Part shown: piece after piece, positions 29,992 to 41,916 of the stretch
Numbering within the stretch: the first letter of the stretch is position 1
Layout: every line of letters starts with the position of its first letter
NCBI GenBank assembly: GCA_963514095.1
Contig: OY741283.1
Span: 5,936,406-6,000,405 of the forward strand
Length of the DNA: 64,000 nucleotides
Direction: 5' to 3'
DNA from: Eutrigla gurnardus
Taxonomy: Eukaryota > Chordata > Actinopteri > Perciformes > Triglidae
The notes under the pieces: generated by a model
What the model saw: the letters and a program-made list of their open reading frames with translations, nothing else
Databases searched by the model: none
Told to the model about the DNA's origin: nothing
Made by a program: the position numbers and the translations under genes

Positions 29992-30337
29992 CAGCAACCA
30001 TGTGACTCAGCCCCACACACACACACGTTAACAATGAGACATACAAATAAATAAAGTAATCTGCAGTTACTCCCTGATAGAATCTCACTTTAACATGATA
30101 ACAAAAACTCACTTTGGGGATATTGTCAAACTGACAGTCAAAGTCTTCATGTGATGCAAACTGCTTAATAATGAGCACAAAAAAACTTGAACAATGTGTT
30201 TCCTACTTTTCCTAACCTATTCCACAAATAATACTGAAATATGCTAGAGGGACCCGTGTACAGTAAACACTTATTTTTATTTTTCACACCAGGAAGTGAT
30301 CCAAGTCAAATCTATTCCACACTGTGAGGAGGAGTCG
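29992..30337. other. B3-to-C7 spacer, no gene
   Basis: Copy of 3844-4187. No gene seen. Confidence 0.75.
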
Positions 30338-30414
30338 ATGCAAACCTGGGATGTCTTCCACCTCTACTTATGTGACTGCAGAGAGGACAGAGGACAGTGG
30401 ACACACAGTTCAAC

Positions 30415-30851
30415 ATGATGGACTACAGGACAGGACTGCTGCTTCTAACTGTCTGCTGGGCAGGTGAACATTGTCACTAGTCTTGATTTGACAAAGTTTC
30501 CTTTTGTGTCACTGACATATTTCACATGTTTTATGTTTGTTTTAGGTGTTGATGGTCAGACTCTGACAGAATCTGAACCAGTGGTCAAAAGACCTGGAGA
30601 ATCTCACAGACTGACCTGTACAGCCTCTGGGTTTACATTCAGCAGCTATTATATGGCTTGGATCAGACAGGCTCCTGGAAAAGGACTGGAGTGGATTACA
30701 ACCATCACCTCGGATAGTAGCGGCATCTACTACCCTCAGTCAGTTCGAGGCCGGTTTACCGTCTCCAGAAACAACAACATGCAGCAGCTGTATCTGCAGA
30801 TGAACACTCTGAAGACGGAAGATTCTGCTGTTTATTATTGTGCTCGAGACT
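30415..30851 (+). CDS. ighv: VH segment C7 (family C), intact
   Basis: Exon 1 is 30415-30463 and the V exon 30546-30851. CDR1 is FTFSSYYMA, FR2 is WIRQAPGKGLEWIT, CDR2 is TITSDSSGIYYPQ and FR3 is VRGRFTVSRNNNMQQLYLQMNTLKTEDS. It ends YYCARDS. Octamer ATGCAAAC is at 30338-30345. The RSS is CACAGTG 30852-30858, 23 bp, ACAAAATCC 30882-30890. The 3' flank departs from other C genes after about 60 bp. Probably functional. Confidence 0.95.
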
Positions 30852-30890
30852 CACAGTGACTGGAGTTGGTGGAGCAGCTGTACAAAATCC

Positions 30891-31444
30891 TACAGCACTC
30901 ATTCTGACTGGGCTGATAGACCACAACAACCTCACATGTTCACTGTCTTTGCTTTGAGTATCAAGAAGACTGTATGTGGTCGTTTAAACATCGATTTCAG
31001 TATCAAGACACAAACCCCAAACTCAAGTTCTCTGACAAAGAGAGAGACAGTGAGACGTGAAGCAACACTGTACAAAAACTCAACATATGAATCTCAGTCA
31101 AACTTTGCTTTTTGCTTTAAACATTTACAGAATAAGCTTCAGTTCAACGTCATCAACAGTCAGAGAAACCTAGCCTCAATAAAACTGCTTCATTCAGACA
31201 GGTTTTATTGCAGCGTCCCCACATGTATGCATGCATAAGCACATTCTGTTGTGTAAATGTAAATCTATTTGTTTGACATGTCTGACTTGAGTTGGACCTT
31301 TTGTGATGAAAAATAATGAACTTTCAGATAATGATTTTAAATGCTTCCATGTGTCAATATAAATGTTCACAACACATTCCAAGCTTTGAGTACGTGTGAC
31401 AGGACAGTTCATCCTTATTTTATAGCCTATCAGTGACGTTCTCC
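30891..31444. other. C7-to-A4 spacer containing a diverged family-E-like 3' flank
   Basis: No gene seen. From about 31080 to 31300 it resembles the E1 3' flank (actttgctttttgcttt, cagaataa, caataaaactgcttcattcagac, attctgttgtgtaaatg). It is much more diverged than the other copies and may be an old E-type flank. Confidence 0.55.
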
Positions 31445-31548
31445 ATGCAAAGTGAACTTCCTCACATTCTGCTATAAAGACTTGATATCATGCTGTCAGT
31501 TGCAGCAGAAGAAGAGACGTTGCCATCAGACCACCATTGATACCAACC

Positions 31549-31980
31549 ATGTTCTTCGTAGCTCTGATACTGCTGCTGGCAGCTGGATCCTGTGAGTCTC
31601 ACTGGGACACTGACAGTATGATCACAGCACACTGACTGCTCACTGTTATTACACTGATTCAATATTCAATATATGTTTCTCCACAGCTGTGAAGTGTGAA
31701 CAGCTGACACAGCCAGCCTCTGTGACTGTGCAGCCAGGTCAACGTCTGACCATCACCTGTCAGGTGTCTTATTCTCTTGGCTACGAGACAGCTTGGATCA
31801 GACAGCCTGCAGGGAAAGGACTGGAGTGGATCGGACAGAAATCTACGGGAGCTTCTTACTATAAAGATTCACTGAAGAACAAGTTCAGTATCAGCTTAGA
31901 CTCTTCCAGCAAAACGGTGACTCTAAACGGAGAGAATATGCAGCCTGAAGACACTGCTGTGTATTACTGTGCCAGAGAAG
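31549..31980 (+). CDS. ighv: VH segment A4, chimera of family A body and family E 3' end
   Basis: Exon 1 is 31549-31591 (MFFVALILLLAAGS) and the V exon 31687-31980. FR1 to FR3 are family A: VKCEQLTQPAS, CDR1 YSLGYETA, FR2 WIRQPAGKGLEWIG, CDR2 QKSTGASYYKDS. From the last codons (CAREA) on it follows family E. The RSS is CACACTG 31981-31987, 23 bp, ACAAAAACC 32011-32019, and the 3' flank matches E1. A tract of 21 bp around the YYC codons is common to A and E2, so the exchange probably fell there. The first base of the V exon is C instead of G, changing the junction Cys to Ser. Octamer-like ATGCAAAG is at 31445-31452 and TATAAAG at 31473-31479. Frame and signals are complete. Confidence 0.93.
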
Positions 31981-32019
31981 CACACTGGTTAAAGGAAGCA
32001 CAGAGGCTTTACAAAAACC

Positions 32020-32628
32020 TCAAACAATGTATTTTTAACAAGTACCTACAGGTGGCAGTAGACGATATGAAGTCAGATGACACAAAGAGAGAGAATATGA
32101 CGGTGCATCGGCTGATGTTGTGGTTTGTGACTTCTTGTTTCTTGATGATACATTTAACATGTGCCTTTCTACAACAATACAGCAGGTGTTGAAAATATAT
32201 TTGGATATTTTTGCATGATATATTCAGGATATGAATGGCCCATTAAATGCTGCTGAGCAGAATAAATAAATGCATCAAATTTACAATGGAATAACTTGAA
32301 ATGCAACTTGGAAATGCCAATTATAATAATAAGTATCTGAAAGAATTATACAAAACTCTTTTCTCCAGAGATGTGGTGAGTTTCTCTTTGAGGATGAGTC
32401 AATGCAAATCTCTACATGTGTGCTGCAAAGACACTTAATCACAGCAATATACACTGGAGACAATTGTCTTTTACAATGGTCAGACCCACAGTAGGGAGCA
32501 ACTCAAACAAAAACTCAAACCAAGTCAAAACTTTGCTTTCTTCGTTTCACATTGACAGAATAAACTTTCATTCAACCTCATCAATACACTCAGAGCAACA
32601 CAGTCTAAATAAAACTGCTTCATTCAGA
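32020..32628. other. Family-E 3' flank behind A4, no gene
   Basis: Almost identical to 24826 onward behind E1. The last 18 bp (32611-32628) are the left copy of the LINE target duplication. No gene seen. Confidence 0.8.
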
Positions 32629-35600
32629 ATAGTGTGCGCCAATGCAATTGGCGAAGAGGTATGATAACCAAAGGGTTAGGGAAGTTATGGGGTTCGGGGA
32701 GGTGGGGAGGGGCATGGCTGGGGTAAGTAAGCCAACTTCCTTTTTTGTGTATTTTGTTAGTTTGTTTTTTTGTCCCATCGGTCTCATTGTGTCTTTCAAT
32801 GTTGCATTTATTTACCTTTTCTTTTTCTCATTTGCTCTGGAACAATCCACCGACTGCAGTGCTGGTATGTTACACTTCATATCGATCTTTGTGCTATGGC
32901 CGATGTAGCCCATTCACAGAAGGGTGGTGGACAGGTGGTAAGAATACTCTCATTAAATGTAGGTGGACTCAATGCCACAGTCAAGCGTGCTAGGATATTC
33001 TCACACATTCAAAACCTTAAAGCTGACATAATGTTTCTCCAAGAGACACACTTACTTAATATTGATCACCAGAAATTGTCTAGACCTTGGATAGGACAAA
33101 TCTTTCATTCTAAATTTAACCTGAAAACGAGAGGTGTGGCCATACTTGTTAGGAAAAACGTGCATTTCACTCCAGACAAAATTATTGCAGACCCAAATGG
33201 TCGCTATGTGATTGTCCCCGGTACATTGTACCAGAAACCGGTTGTCCTCGTATCTGTCTATGCTCCTAATTGGGATGACTATAACTTCATGAAAAACCTA
33301 TTGTCTTCTCTTCCTAACTTAAATTCCCATGTGCTAATTGTGGGAGGTGATATGAACTGTGTCATTAACCCTCTACTGGATAGGTCTAGCTCCAGAACTT
33401 CAACACCATCTAAAATGTCTCAGACCCTCTCTGCCTTTATGGAACAATATGGCTATGTTGATCCCTACAGACTTCTACATCCCACTATTAAGCAGTACTC
33501 TTTCTTTTCACACGTAAATCGTACTTTTTCACGCATAGATTACTTTCTCATTGACAAAACACTAATTCCCTCGGTAATATCCACACAATACTCACCTATA
33601 GTCGTATCTGACCACTCCGCAGTAACCCTTGACCTTCGCTTTGACCATAGGCCTAAAGATTATAGGACATGGCGCTTAGATCCTCTGTTGCTGGCTGATG
33701 GGAATTTCTGTAAACAAATCTCCGAAGCCATTGACCTCTTTTTGGAAACCAATAACACAGAAGGCATCTGCCCTATGCTATTATGGGAAACCCTAAAGGC
33801 CTTTATTAGGGGTAAAATTATTTCATATACGTCCTATATTAATAAAAATCGTAGAGCGCGCAAAAAAGAACTGGAAGAATCCATTGCCACTGTAGACCAT
33901 CGCTACTCAATTGATCAATCACCTGACCTTTACAAGGAAAGGTTGAAACTTAAGACTGAACTTGATCTTTTGACAACAAGAGAGGCTGAACAACTTCTGC
34001 TCCGCTCCAGAGGCACTCAGTATGAATTTGGAGATAAGGCAAGTCGGCTTTTAGCCCATCAGCTGAAAACTAAAACTGCTTCCAACCAGATTACTCAGAT
34101 CCGTACTAATACCGGTGCGCTTACGTCTGACCCCGTAGAAATAAATAACGTTTTTAAAACATTCTATTCTCAGCTCTATACGTCGGAGTCCTCCAATAAT
34201 GAAGCTCATATGTCTGAATTTTTCACAGCACTAGACGTACCCGTGATTTCAGAGGATAACAGACAGATGCTGGACAGCCCTTTGCAACTTAACGAGATTA
34301 CCGAAGCAATAAAACTGATGAATAATAATAAATCACCCGGACCGGATGGTTTTCCGGTGGAATTTTTAAAAAAATTTATAGAAAAATTAGCTCCATTACT
34401 ACTAAGGATGTTTACGCAGTCGCTCCGGCAGGGCTGTTGCCACCCACCCTCACCCAGGCCTCAATTTCCCTTATATTAAAGAAGGACAAAGATCCCTTAA
34501 ACTGTGCGTCTTTTCGTCCAATATCGTTACTGTCTGTTGATGTTAAAATACTTGCGAAGGCAATTTCACGTCGGTTGGAGACTGTTATGACCTCCATTGT
34601 GTCAGAAGACCAGACGGGGTTCATTAGACAACGACACTCATTCACCAACATTAGAAGGCTTCTCGGCATCATCCACACCCCACCTTCCCCTTCTGACCCA
34701 GAAGTAATCGTGTCCCTTGATGCCGAGAAGGCCTTCGATAGGGTGGAGTGGTCCTACTTGTTCCCCGCGTTGCGGCATTTTGGCTTTGGAGGCAATTTTA
34801 TATCCTGGATTCAATTGCTTTACACCTCTCCTCAAGCATCGGTATGCACAAATACTTCTCGTTCTAAGACTTTTCCCCTTTCCCGTGGAACGCGCCAGGG
34901 GTGCCCGCTTTCCCCTCTTCTATTCGCCATCGCCATAGAGCCACTCTCGATAGCACTTAAAACGGAAAGAGGTTTTCTGGGCATCCAGCGATGGGGAACA
35001 GAACACAAAGTATCCCTCTACGCAGATGACCTGCTTTTGTACGTAAGGAACCCGTTGTCTAGTATTCCTCGGATCTTATCAATTCTTAACTTCTTCAGCA
35101 CTTTTTCGGGATACAAATTAAATGTTCAAAAAAGTGAATGTTTTCCAGTTAATCAGCCAGCCTTGGACATCCCAGCACTGTCTATCCCGTTTAAGTTTTC
35201 CAGCTCAGAGTTTAAATACTTAGGTGTCGTCATTACACGATCTATAAGGTCCCTACGTGAACAAAACTTTGCAGCTCTCACCTCAAAAATCAAGTCTGAC
35301 CTCCAAAGGTGGAGCCATTTACCCCTTTCACTAGCAGGGAGGGTACAAATAGTCAAGATGAACGTTTTACCTCGCTATCTATACCTCTTCCAATGCCTTC
35401 CCATCTTTTTACCCCAATCGTTTTTCAAATCTATTGACTCTGTTGTCTCTCAATTCATATGGGCGGGTAAACATCCTAGAATCTGCAAAGCTGCCATGCA
35501 GCGGAGTAGACCTTCAGGTGGACTTGGCTTGCCAAACTTCCAATCTTATTACTGGGCGGCAAATGCGCACAAACTATTACTCTGGTTTACATCCCCACAG

Positions 35601-37336
35601 AGCAGCTGGTGCCAATTGGAATCTGACTCATGCATATCGTCATCGCCGCAGGCTCTGGCATGCGGCACCCTGCCCTTACCTTACTCACAGTACACATCTA
35701 ACCCCCTTGTCGTTGCATCACTCAAAATCTGGGCTCAAATAAGGGGACATTTTAAGTGGTCTTCCCTTCCTCAATCAACACCCATCTGCAAAAACCATCT
35801 CTTTGCACCAGCCAGAACTGATCCGCGCTTTGTGTTCCTGGGCAGAGGGGGTCTGCGTTCATTAAAAGATTTGTATGTAGAAGGGTCATTTGCAAGTTTC
35901 AACCAGCTACAAGCCATATTTGGATTAACCAGTTCGGATTTCTTTAGATATTTTCAACTACGGGATTTTGCAAGAACTCATTCACCTACATTCCCACTTA
36001 TCCCAACCGTAACTGGTATGGACCACATTCTCTTAGCTAACACCACCCCTAAAGGACATGTCTCCTACCTATATGACCTACTGTTGCCAGCCAATGAATT
36101 AACTATTGAAAAAATCAAATCGAACTGGGAAGACGAACTGCAAGTGACCCTTTCTGATCGGTTCTGGAGTAAAGCCCTTACAAATATCAAACTTTCCTCT
36201 TCATGTATGCGGCTTAGCCTCATTCAATTTAAAGTGCTCCACAGGATTCATTATAGCATGTCCAGGCTCTCTAGAATCTACCCAGATACAGTTGAAGATA
36301 AATGTAATAGATGCTCGCTCTCACCGTGTGACCTTACACATATGTTTTGGACATGCCCTAAGTTGTTTACTTTCTGGGATTCATTCTTTAAGGTTATTTC
36401 TGAAATAACGCAGATCCATATCCCACCATCTCCTCATGTAGCTATTTTTGGAAGACTTCCAGATGAAAATGTTGCAACAAATACTCAATCCAATGTAATT
36501 GCTTTCTCCTCTCTGATCGCTCGAAGGAGCATTTTGCTCTTATGGAAATCCCGCCTCCCTCCATCACTCAAATCTTGGCTTCGTGACATCATGTCCTTTC
36601 TAAAATTGGAAAAAATTAAATTTGCTTTGAGAGGCTGCTCGGATAAATTCCATTGTCACTGGCAACCGTTGATTAACTATTTCGACCGTCTGCCTGCGAG
36701 TGAAATTGCACAGTAGAATCCAAAACATACTTTACATTAAACTACACTACTTTGCATTAATTTATTATCTGTGCGCTGCTGCCTGTCCACCACCCTGCCC
36801 TCTTCTGTAGGAGTGACGTATATATGAACACTGTGGTTTTAAAACATGTTTAAAAAACAACTCTGCCTTCTATAGCTGGTGGTATAAGTACTGCAACAAT
36901 TCCATTATTTGCATAACACAATATTGAGACAGTTTTTTTTATTTTTATTTTTATTTTATTTATTTTATTTTTTTTAGATATATATATATATATATCTATA
37001 CATATAAAGATACTTTAATATTATAATTCATCGTTGTCTCTTTTTTGTTAAAGGTTTTGTTTTATATCATATTCATTTACTTGCTTAATTATTTGCATAC
37101 ATGTCTTTTGTCCTAGCCTGTCCATGTCTGTTTGCTCTTGTCTGTCTTTATCTTTTATATATAATTTTTCTTTTTATTTAGTTTTTCTTATGTTGAGGAA
37201 GCTGGGGGTGGGTATGGGAGGGGTTAAGAAGAAATAATAATTTTGAAAAAACTGAAAATGCCTTTGTAACTGTCTCTGAATGTACATCATACTTTGTCAT
37301 CATTTTCTTTAATAAAATGTTTAAACAAAAAAAAAA
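32629..37336 (+). mobile_element. L1/Tx1-type LINE, nearly full ORF2, recent insertion
   Basis: A non-LTR retrotransposon inserted in the family-E 3' flank. The flanking 18 bp AAAACTGCTTCATTCAGA occurs at 32611-32628 and again at 37337-37354, just after a poly-A tail of about 14 A. An AATAAA lies shortly before the tail. ORF2 (endonuclease plus reverse transcriptase) is present, but no ORF1 is seen in the 270 bp upstream, so the element is 5' truncated or has a very short leader. The 3' UTR is about 600 bp and A/T-rich with a (TA)n run near 36980. The perfect duplication and near-intact ORF point to a young insertion. Confidence 0.92.
32896..36719 (+). pseudogene. LINE ORF2 (L1/Tx1 type), one frameshift
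   Basis: It starts at ATG 32896 (MADVAHSQKGGGQVVRIL) and ends at a TAG just after 36716, about 1,270 codons, which is full length for this type. Endonuclease motifs: ILSLNVGGLN, FLQETHLL, VSVYAPNWDD, LIVGGDMNC, VSDHSAV. Reverse transcriptase motifs: KSPGPDGFPVEF, SFRPISLLSVDVKILAK, LDAEKAFDRVEW, GTRQGCPLSPLLFAIAIEP, and YADD at 35019-35030. A cysteine-histidine knuckle (C-x2-C-x8-H-x4-C) follows near 36300-36355. A single frameshift near 34432, in 'RQG..LPPTLTQ', splits the frame; one lost base would explain it. No other disabling change was seen. Confidence 0.9.
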
Positions 37337-37354
37337 AAAACTGCTTCATTCAGA

Positions 37355-37585
37355 CGGGATTTATTACAGCTCCCCCATAGGAGTTGAAGCAGACATTAAA
37401 TATTCTGTTAATGTGAATAGTTTTGTCTAAATTGTCTGACTTGTGTGAGAAGTTATGTGAAGAAATAAAGGGATTCAGTCAAGAAACCCGATAGTGACAC
37501 CTGGTCCTTGATAGATAACTGATCCAGCTTTTTAAGTCATTATTGATTGGAATAAAAATAAACTGGAGGTTCGTACGATACATAA
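37355..37585. other. Continuation of the family-E 3' flank, no gene
   Basis: Continues the sequence interrupted at 32628. Matches E1 and E2 flanks. Confidence 0.75.
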
Positions 37586-37704
37586 GATTCACTAAAGGAC
37601 AAGTTCAGTGATAAACTTAGAATCCTCCAGCAACACAGTGACTCTAAACAGACAGAATGCAGGCTGAAGACACCGCGGTGTATTACTGTGCAACACACAC
37701 AGTT
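37586..37704 (+). pseudogene. Family-A FR3 remnant 3
   Basis: Same 5' truncation and frame break as at 22017 and 25667. CACAGTT is at 37698-37704. Confidence 0.8.
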
Positions 37705-38300
37705 AAAGTAACCAGAAGAATCTATTTTAACATTTGTTAAATTGTTTGATAATAGAGTCTCAGACTGTTGGTGTCTAAATTTGATTGTATTTAAATGTGT
37801 AACAAGGCTTGTAAAGAATAAAACATTAATTGTACGATATTATTTGAAATTTTCACATTCTCTACCAAACTGTAAAACTGGGTAGTATTTTCTTTCATTT
37901 AGGAATAACATATTCAAGTGATCAAAATAACACGGGGCTCCCCAAATGTCCTCTACATGCTCACCACTACTTAATATGGAAAACAATGAAATATCTTAAC
38001 ACATTGAAGTGGAAGACACACAGATGTAACAATGTCACCAAGTTATCACATTAAAATAATAATAATAACAGTTTAAAAAGTCAAACAAATAAATTGCAAG
38101 CAATAAAGTGTGTTTCTTTAAAAGATACATAATAAAATATGGTCAATAAGGAGAAAGCCACAATCGGAAAAATGAGTTTTGAAGAGAGATTGAAAAGATG
38201 ACACTGTTTAATTGCTCCTCTGATTCCAAAACTGAGGGACAAATACAGCAAAGCACAAGTTACCAGTTGAATCTGGTTGACTGTTTGTGAGGAGGAGTCG
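37705..38300. other. Spacer upstream of C8, no gene
   Basis: Copy of 22131-22737. No gene seen. Confidence 0.7.
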
Positions 38301-38377
38301 ATGCAAACCTGGGATGTCTTCCACCTCTACTTATGTGACTGCAGAGAGGACAGAGGACAGTGGACACACAGTTCAAC

Positions 38378-38811
38378 ATGATGGACTACAGGACAGGACT
38401 GCTGCTTCTAACTGTCTGCTGGGCAGGTGAACATTGTCACTAGTCTTGATTTGACAAAGTTTCCTTTTGTGTCACTGACATATTTCACATGTTTAATGTT
38501 TGTTTTAGGTGTTGATGGTCAGACTCTGACAGAATCTGAACCAGTGGTCAAAAGACCTGGAGAATCTCACAGACTGACCTGTACAGCCTCTGGGTTAGAC
38601 ATTAGTAGCTACGGGATGGCTTGGATCAGACAGGCTCCTGGAAAAGGACTGGAGTGGATTGCCAGTGTTTATGACACTAGCAACATCGCCTAATCTCAGT
38701 CAGTTCGTGGCCGGTTTACCGTCTCCAGAAACAACAACATCAAGCAGCTGTATCTGCAGATGAACACTCTGAAGACGGAAGATTCTGCTGTTTATTATTG
38801 TGCTCGACACT
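38378..38811 (+). pseudogene. ighv: VH segment C8 (family C), nonsense codon in the CDR2/FR3 border
   Basis: Exon 1 is 38378-38426 and the V exon 38509-38811. It is intact through CDR1 (LDISSYGMA) and FR2 (WIRQAPGKGLEWIA). CDR2 reads SVYDTSNIA and then TAA at 38691-38693, where relatives have a Tyr codon. After the stop the frame continues normally (SQSVRGRFTVSRNNNIKQLYLQMNTLKTEDS) and ends YYCARHS. Octamer ATGCAAAC is at 38301-38308. The RSS is CACAGTG 38812-38818, 23 bp, ACAAAATCC 38842-38850. A single base change would account for the damage, so it is a recent pseudogene. It can still be a donor or recombine unproductively. Confidence 0.93.
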
Positions 38812-38850
38812 CACAGTGACTGGAGTTGGTGGATCAGCTGTACAAAATCC

Positions 38851-39464
38851 TACAGCACTCATTCTGACTGATAGATTTTAAGTATTTTTCATTCACATTA
38901 TTTACTTTGTTTTTGATATATTTACTTTTACATCATATTTTTTACATAGAATAAATTAATTTTTATCAACACATTAATGAAAAAAAATATGATGAAAAAT
39001 ATGATTAGTAAACATTAAATATGATAAAGATTACTTGTTCATAAAAGGGCTAAAGACTGAACACCAACATGGTTCCTGAAATTAAACTTCAAACTTTGAT
39101 ACTGAAATAAAAAAAAATGATAAAACACAAACATTTGAGTACCACTGATGTATGACTTCAGAGATATATTTCATGAATCACTGATACAAAAATTATAATA
39201 TTGCTTGAAAATACAAACTAACTCTAAACATTTCACTCTTTCCATAGTGTTGATCTATAAAGTGGAGGAGAAGTGGAATGATTACAGCATTTTACTTACA
39301 TGAACCTATAAACCTCAATGCCTTTTGATTAACACTATTTTTTTCATCTAACACAACACACAAAGGAACAATAAATTATTTGTTTTTTTGCATTTTGTAA
39401 TAAACGTTTCAGTTCCTGAGCAGCTGTGCACATCTGCAATCAATGAAACCATCAAAAATATGTC
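38851..39464. other. C8 3' flank, no gene
   Basis: Family-C 3' flank of the longer type that also follows C10, with 'gtgttgatctataaagtggaggag'. No gene seen. Confidence 0.7.
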
Positions 39465-39561
39465 ATGCAAAGCTGCAAACCAGCAGCATCGCTGAAGTTA
39501 ACTTAAGTTTCATACCATTAACATGATCCTGGCTGCTGTCTCTGCATTTCTGTTTACAGCA
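39465..39561 (+). pseudogene. Family-G remnant 3: octamer plus leader
   Basis: ATGCAAAG 39465-39472 and ATG 39523 opening MILAAVSAFLFTA. No V exon before A5. Confidence 0.6.
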
Positions 39562-39968
39562 AATAAAGTCAGAAAGTCAGCAAAGAAATCAAGAATGCAT
39601 TAATTACAAAAAAGCTGAACTCATGTGTTTAACGTTTTTTAAATAACAATTATATAGATAGAATACACAAAATAAACATTGACAGTTTAAGGCAAAGCTA
39701 ATATTTTTTTTTTATTTCTGTAAATACGGGGACTCTTCATTAAAATGTTACTATTAAGTGTGTCATTAAATTAAAATATGATTTCCAGGCATGTTTTCAC
39801 CCTGCACATACAAACACACTGAACAGACTCTTATGGCTCAATTAGACCAATGTTGATGTTTAACATGTTTGATTGTATGCAAACTCAGTGGCCTTCCTCT
39901 TTACGCAGCTATAAAACATCACATCAGGCTGCCAGTGGAGTTCACAGCACGTCACTTCCAACATCATC

Positions 39969-40385
39969 ATGTTCTCTGTCGCTCTGCTGCTGCTGCTGGC
40001 AGCTGGATGTGAGTCTCTTTGGATTTGTCAAAGTCAGCAGTTCTGCTTTTGCAGTGTATTTTTTAAACATTTACTTTTCTTTTTACAGGTGTGAAGTGTG
40101 AACAGCTGACACAGCCAGCCTCTGTGACTGTGCAGCCAGGTCAACGTCTGACCATCACCTGTCAGGTGTCTTATTCTCTTAGCAGCTACGGGACAGCTTG
40201 GATCAGACAGCCTGCAGGGAAAGGACTGGAGTGGATCGGACGGAAATCTACATCGTACACTTACTATAAAGATTCACTGAAGAACAAGTTCAGTATCAGC
40301 TTAGACACTTCCAGCAAAACGGTGACTCTAAACGGAGAGAATATGCAGCCTGAAGACACTGCTGTGTATTACTGTGCCAGAGACC
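39969..40385 (+). CDS. ighv: VH segment A5 (family A), intact
   Basis: Exon 1 is 39969-40008 (MFSVALLLLLAAG) and the V exon 40089-40385. CDR1 is YSLSSYGTA, FR2 is WIRQPAGKGLEWIG, CDR2 is RKSTSYTYYKDS, FR3 is KFSISLDTSSKTVTLNGENMQ, and the end is YYCARD. Octamer ATGCAAAC is at 39877-39884 and TATAAAA at 39910-39916. The RSS is CACAATG 40386-40392, 23 bp, ACAAAAACC 40416-40424. Differs from A2, A6, A7 and A8 mainly in CDR1 and CDR2. Probably functional. Confidence 0.95.
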
Positions 40386-40424
40386 CACAATGACACAAAC
40401 CATCAGTAGAGCTGAACAAAAACC

Positions 40425-40963
40425 CCTCAGTGCCTGAACTCTTGTAACATGAAGCCACCAGAGGAGGAGCCCTCGGACCACTAACCACTTCTACCAGCTC
40501 ACTGTCACAGTAAAGAAGGAAACAGTCTTTAGATCTTCAATACTGTAATATCACATACTGTAATATGACACTACAATCACTGTTACATCAGTGAGGATAT
40601 AAAGTACACACTTTCAAGGGATTGAATACATTCAGCTCACAACTTGATTTTAAAGCTTGTGATCCAACTACAATAGAAAATGGTCCTCAAAATGTCAGTT
40701 TCTCTTCCATGATATAATTTACAAAAACACTCACATAATTATTTTTTGGATCATAACTGCATTAGTGACTGACTCAGTAGTGTAAAGCCAACTTTGAGAT
40801 GTTAATTAGTCAAACTATAGAAAGGTTTGCAACACATAATGTGTGTTTGTCAGAGATTCAAGTTCCACCTTGTGTTTGTGTGAGATGAAGAACACATGAG
40901 TGTTTAATTTTCTTTTTAGATCATTTAAATAAAATGGTCTTCAGTTACTTTATTATCATCGGT
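40425..40963. other. A5 3' flank, no gene
   Basis: Copy of 7920-8459. No gene seen. Confidence 0.7.
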
Positions 40964-40984
40964 ATGTAAATCAGCCTCCTTGTG
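40964..40984 (+). promoter_or_regulatory. Orphan family-B promoter 2
   Basis: ATGTAAAT 40964-40971 in the family-B promoter context, then the same switch to C upstream flank as at 8481. No B gene follows. Confidence 0.75.
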
Positions 40985-41443
40985 CTCCCCAAATGTCCTC
41001 TCTCCGGCCTCTACATGCTCACCACTACTTAATATATGGAAAACAATGAAATATCTTCACACATTTAAGTGGAAGACACACAGATGTAAATAACAAGGTC
41101 ACCAAGTGACCACATTCAAATAACAATAATAATAACTTAAGGTTAAAAAGTCAAACAAAATAAGTTGTAAGAAATACAATCAGTTTCTTTAAAACACATA
41201 AAATATGGTCAATTAGGAGAAAGCCATAATCGGAAGAATGAGTTTTGAAGAGAGATTGAAAAGATGACACTGTTTAATTGCTCCTCTGATTCCAAAACTG
41301 AGGGACAAATACAGCAAAGCACAAGTTACCAGTTGAATCTGGTTGACTGTTTGTGAGGAGGAGTCGATGCAAACCTGGGATGTCTTCCACCTCTACTTAT
41401 GTGACTGCAGAGAGGACAGAGGACAGTGGACACACAGTTCAAC

Positions 41444-41877
41444 ATGATGGACTACAGGACAGGACTGCTGCTTCTAACTGTCTGCTGGGCAGGTGAACAT
41501 TGTCACTAGTCTTGATTTGACAAAGTTTCCTTTTGTGTCACTGACATATTTCACATGTTTTATGTTTGTTTTAGGTGTTGATGGTCAGACTCTGACAGAA
41601 TCTGAACCAGTGGTCAAAAGACCTGGAGAATCTCACGGACTGACCTGTACAGCCTCTGGGTTAGACATTAGTAGCTACTGGATGGCTTGGATCAGACAGG
41701 CTCCTGGAAAAGGACTGGAGTCGATTGCTATCGACTATAACAATGGGAACACCTACTACTCTCAGTCAGTTCGAGGCCGGTTTACCGTCTCCAGAAATAA
41801 CAACATCAAGCAGCTGTATCTGCAGATGAACACTCTCAAGACGGAAGATTCTGCTGTTTATTATTGTGCTCGAGACT
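41444..41877 (+). CDS. ighv: VH segment C9 (family C), open frame with a lost FR2 Trp
   Basis: Exon 1 is 41444-41492 and the V exon 41575-41877. CDR1 is LDISSYWMA. FR2 reads WIRQAPGKGLESIA: the second conserved Trp (LEW) is Ser, a single G-to-C change, while the core Trp after CDR1 is kept. CDR2 is IDYNNGNTYYSQ. FR3 is VRGRFTVSRNNNIKQLYLQMNTLKTEDS, with IKQ shared only with C8. It ends YYCARDS. Octamer ATGCAAAC is at 41367-41374. The RSS is CACAGTG 41878-41884, 23 bp, ACAAAATCC 41908-41916. The frame is open, but VH-VL packing may be altered. Confidence 0.93.
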
Positions 41878-41916
41878 CACAGTGACTGGAGTTGGTGGAG
41901 CAGCTGTACAAAATCC

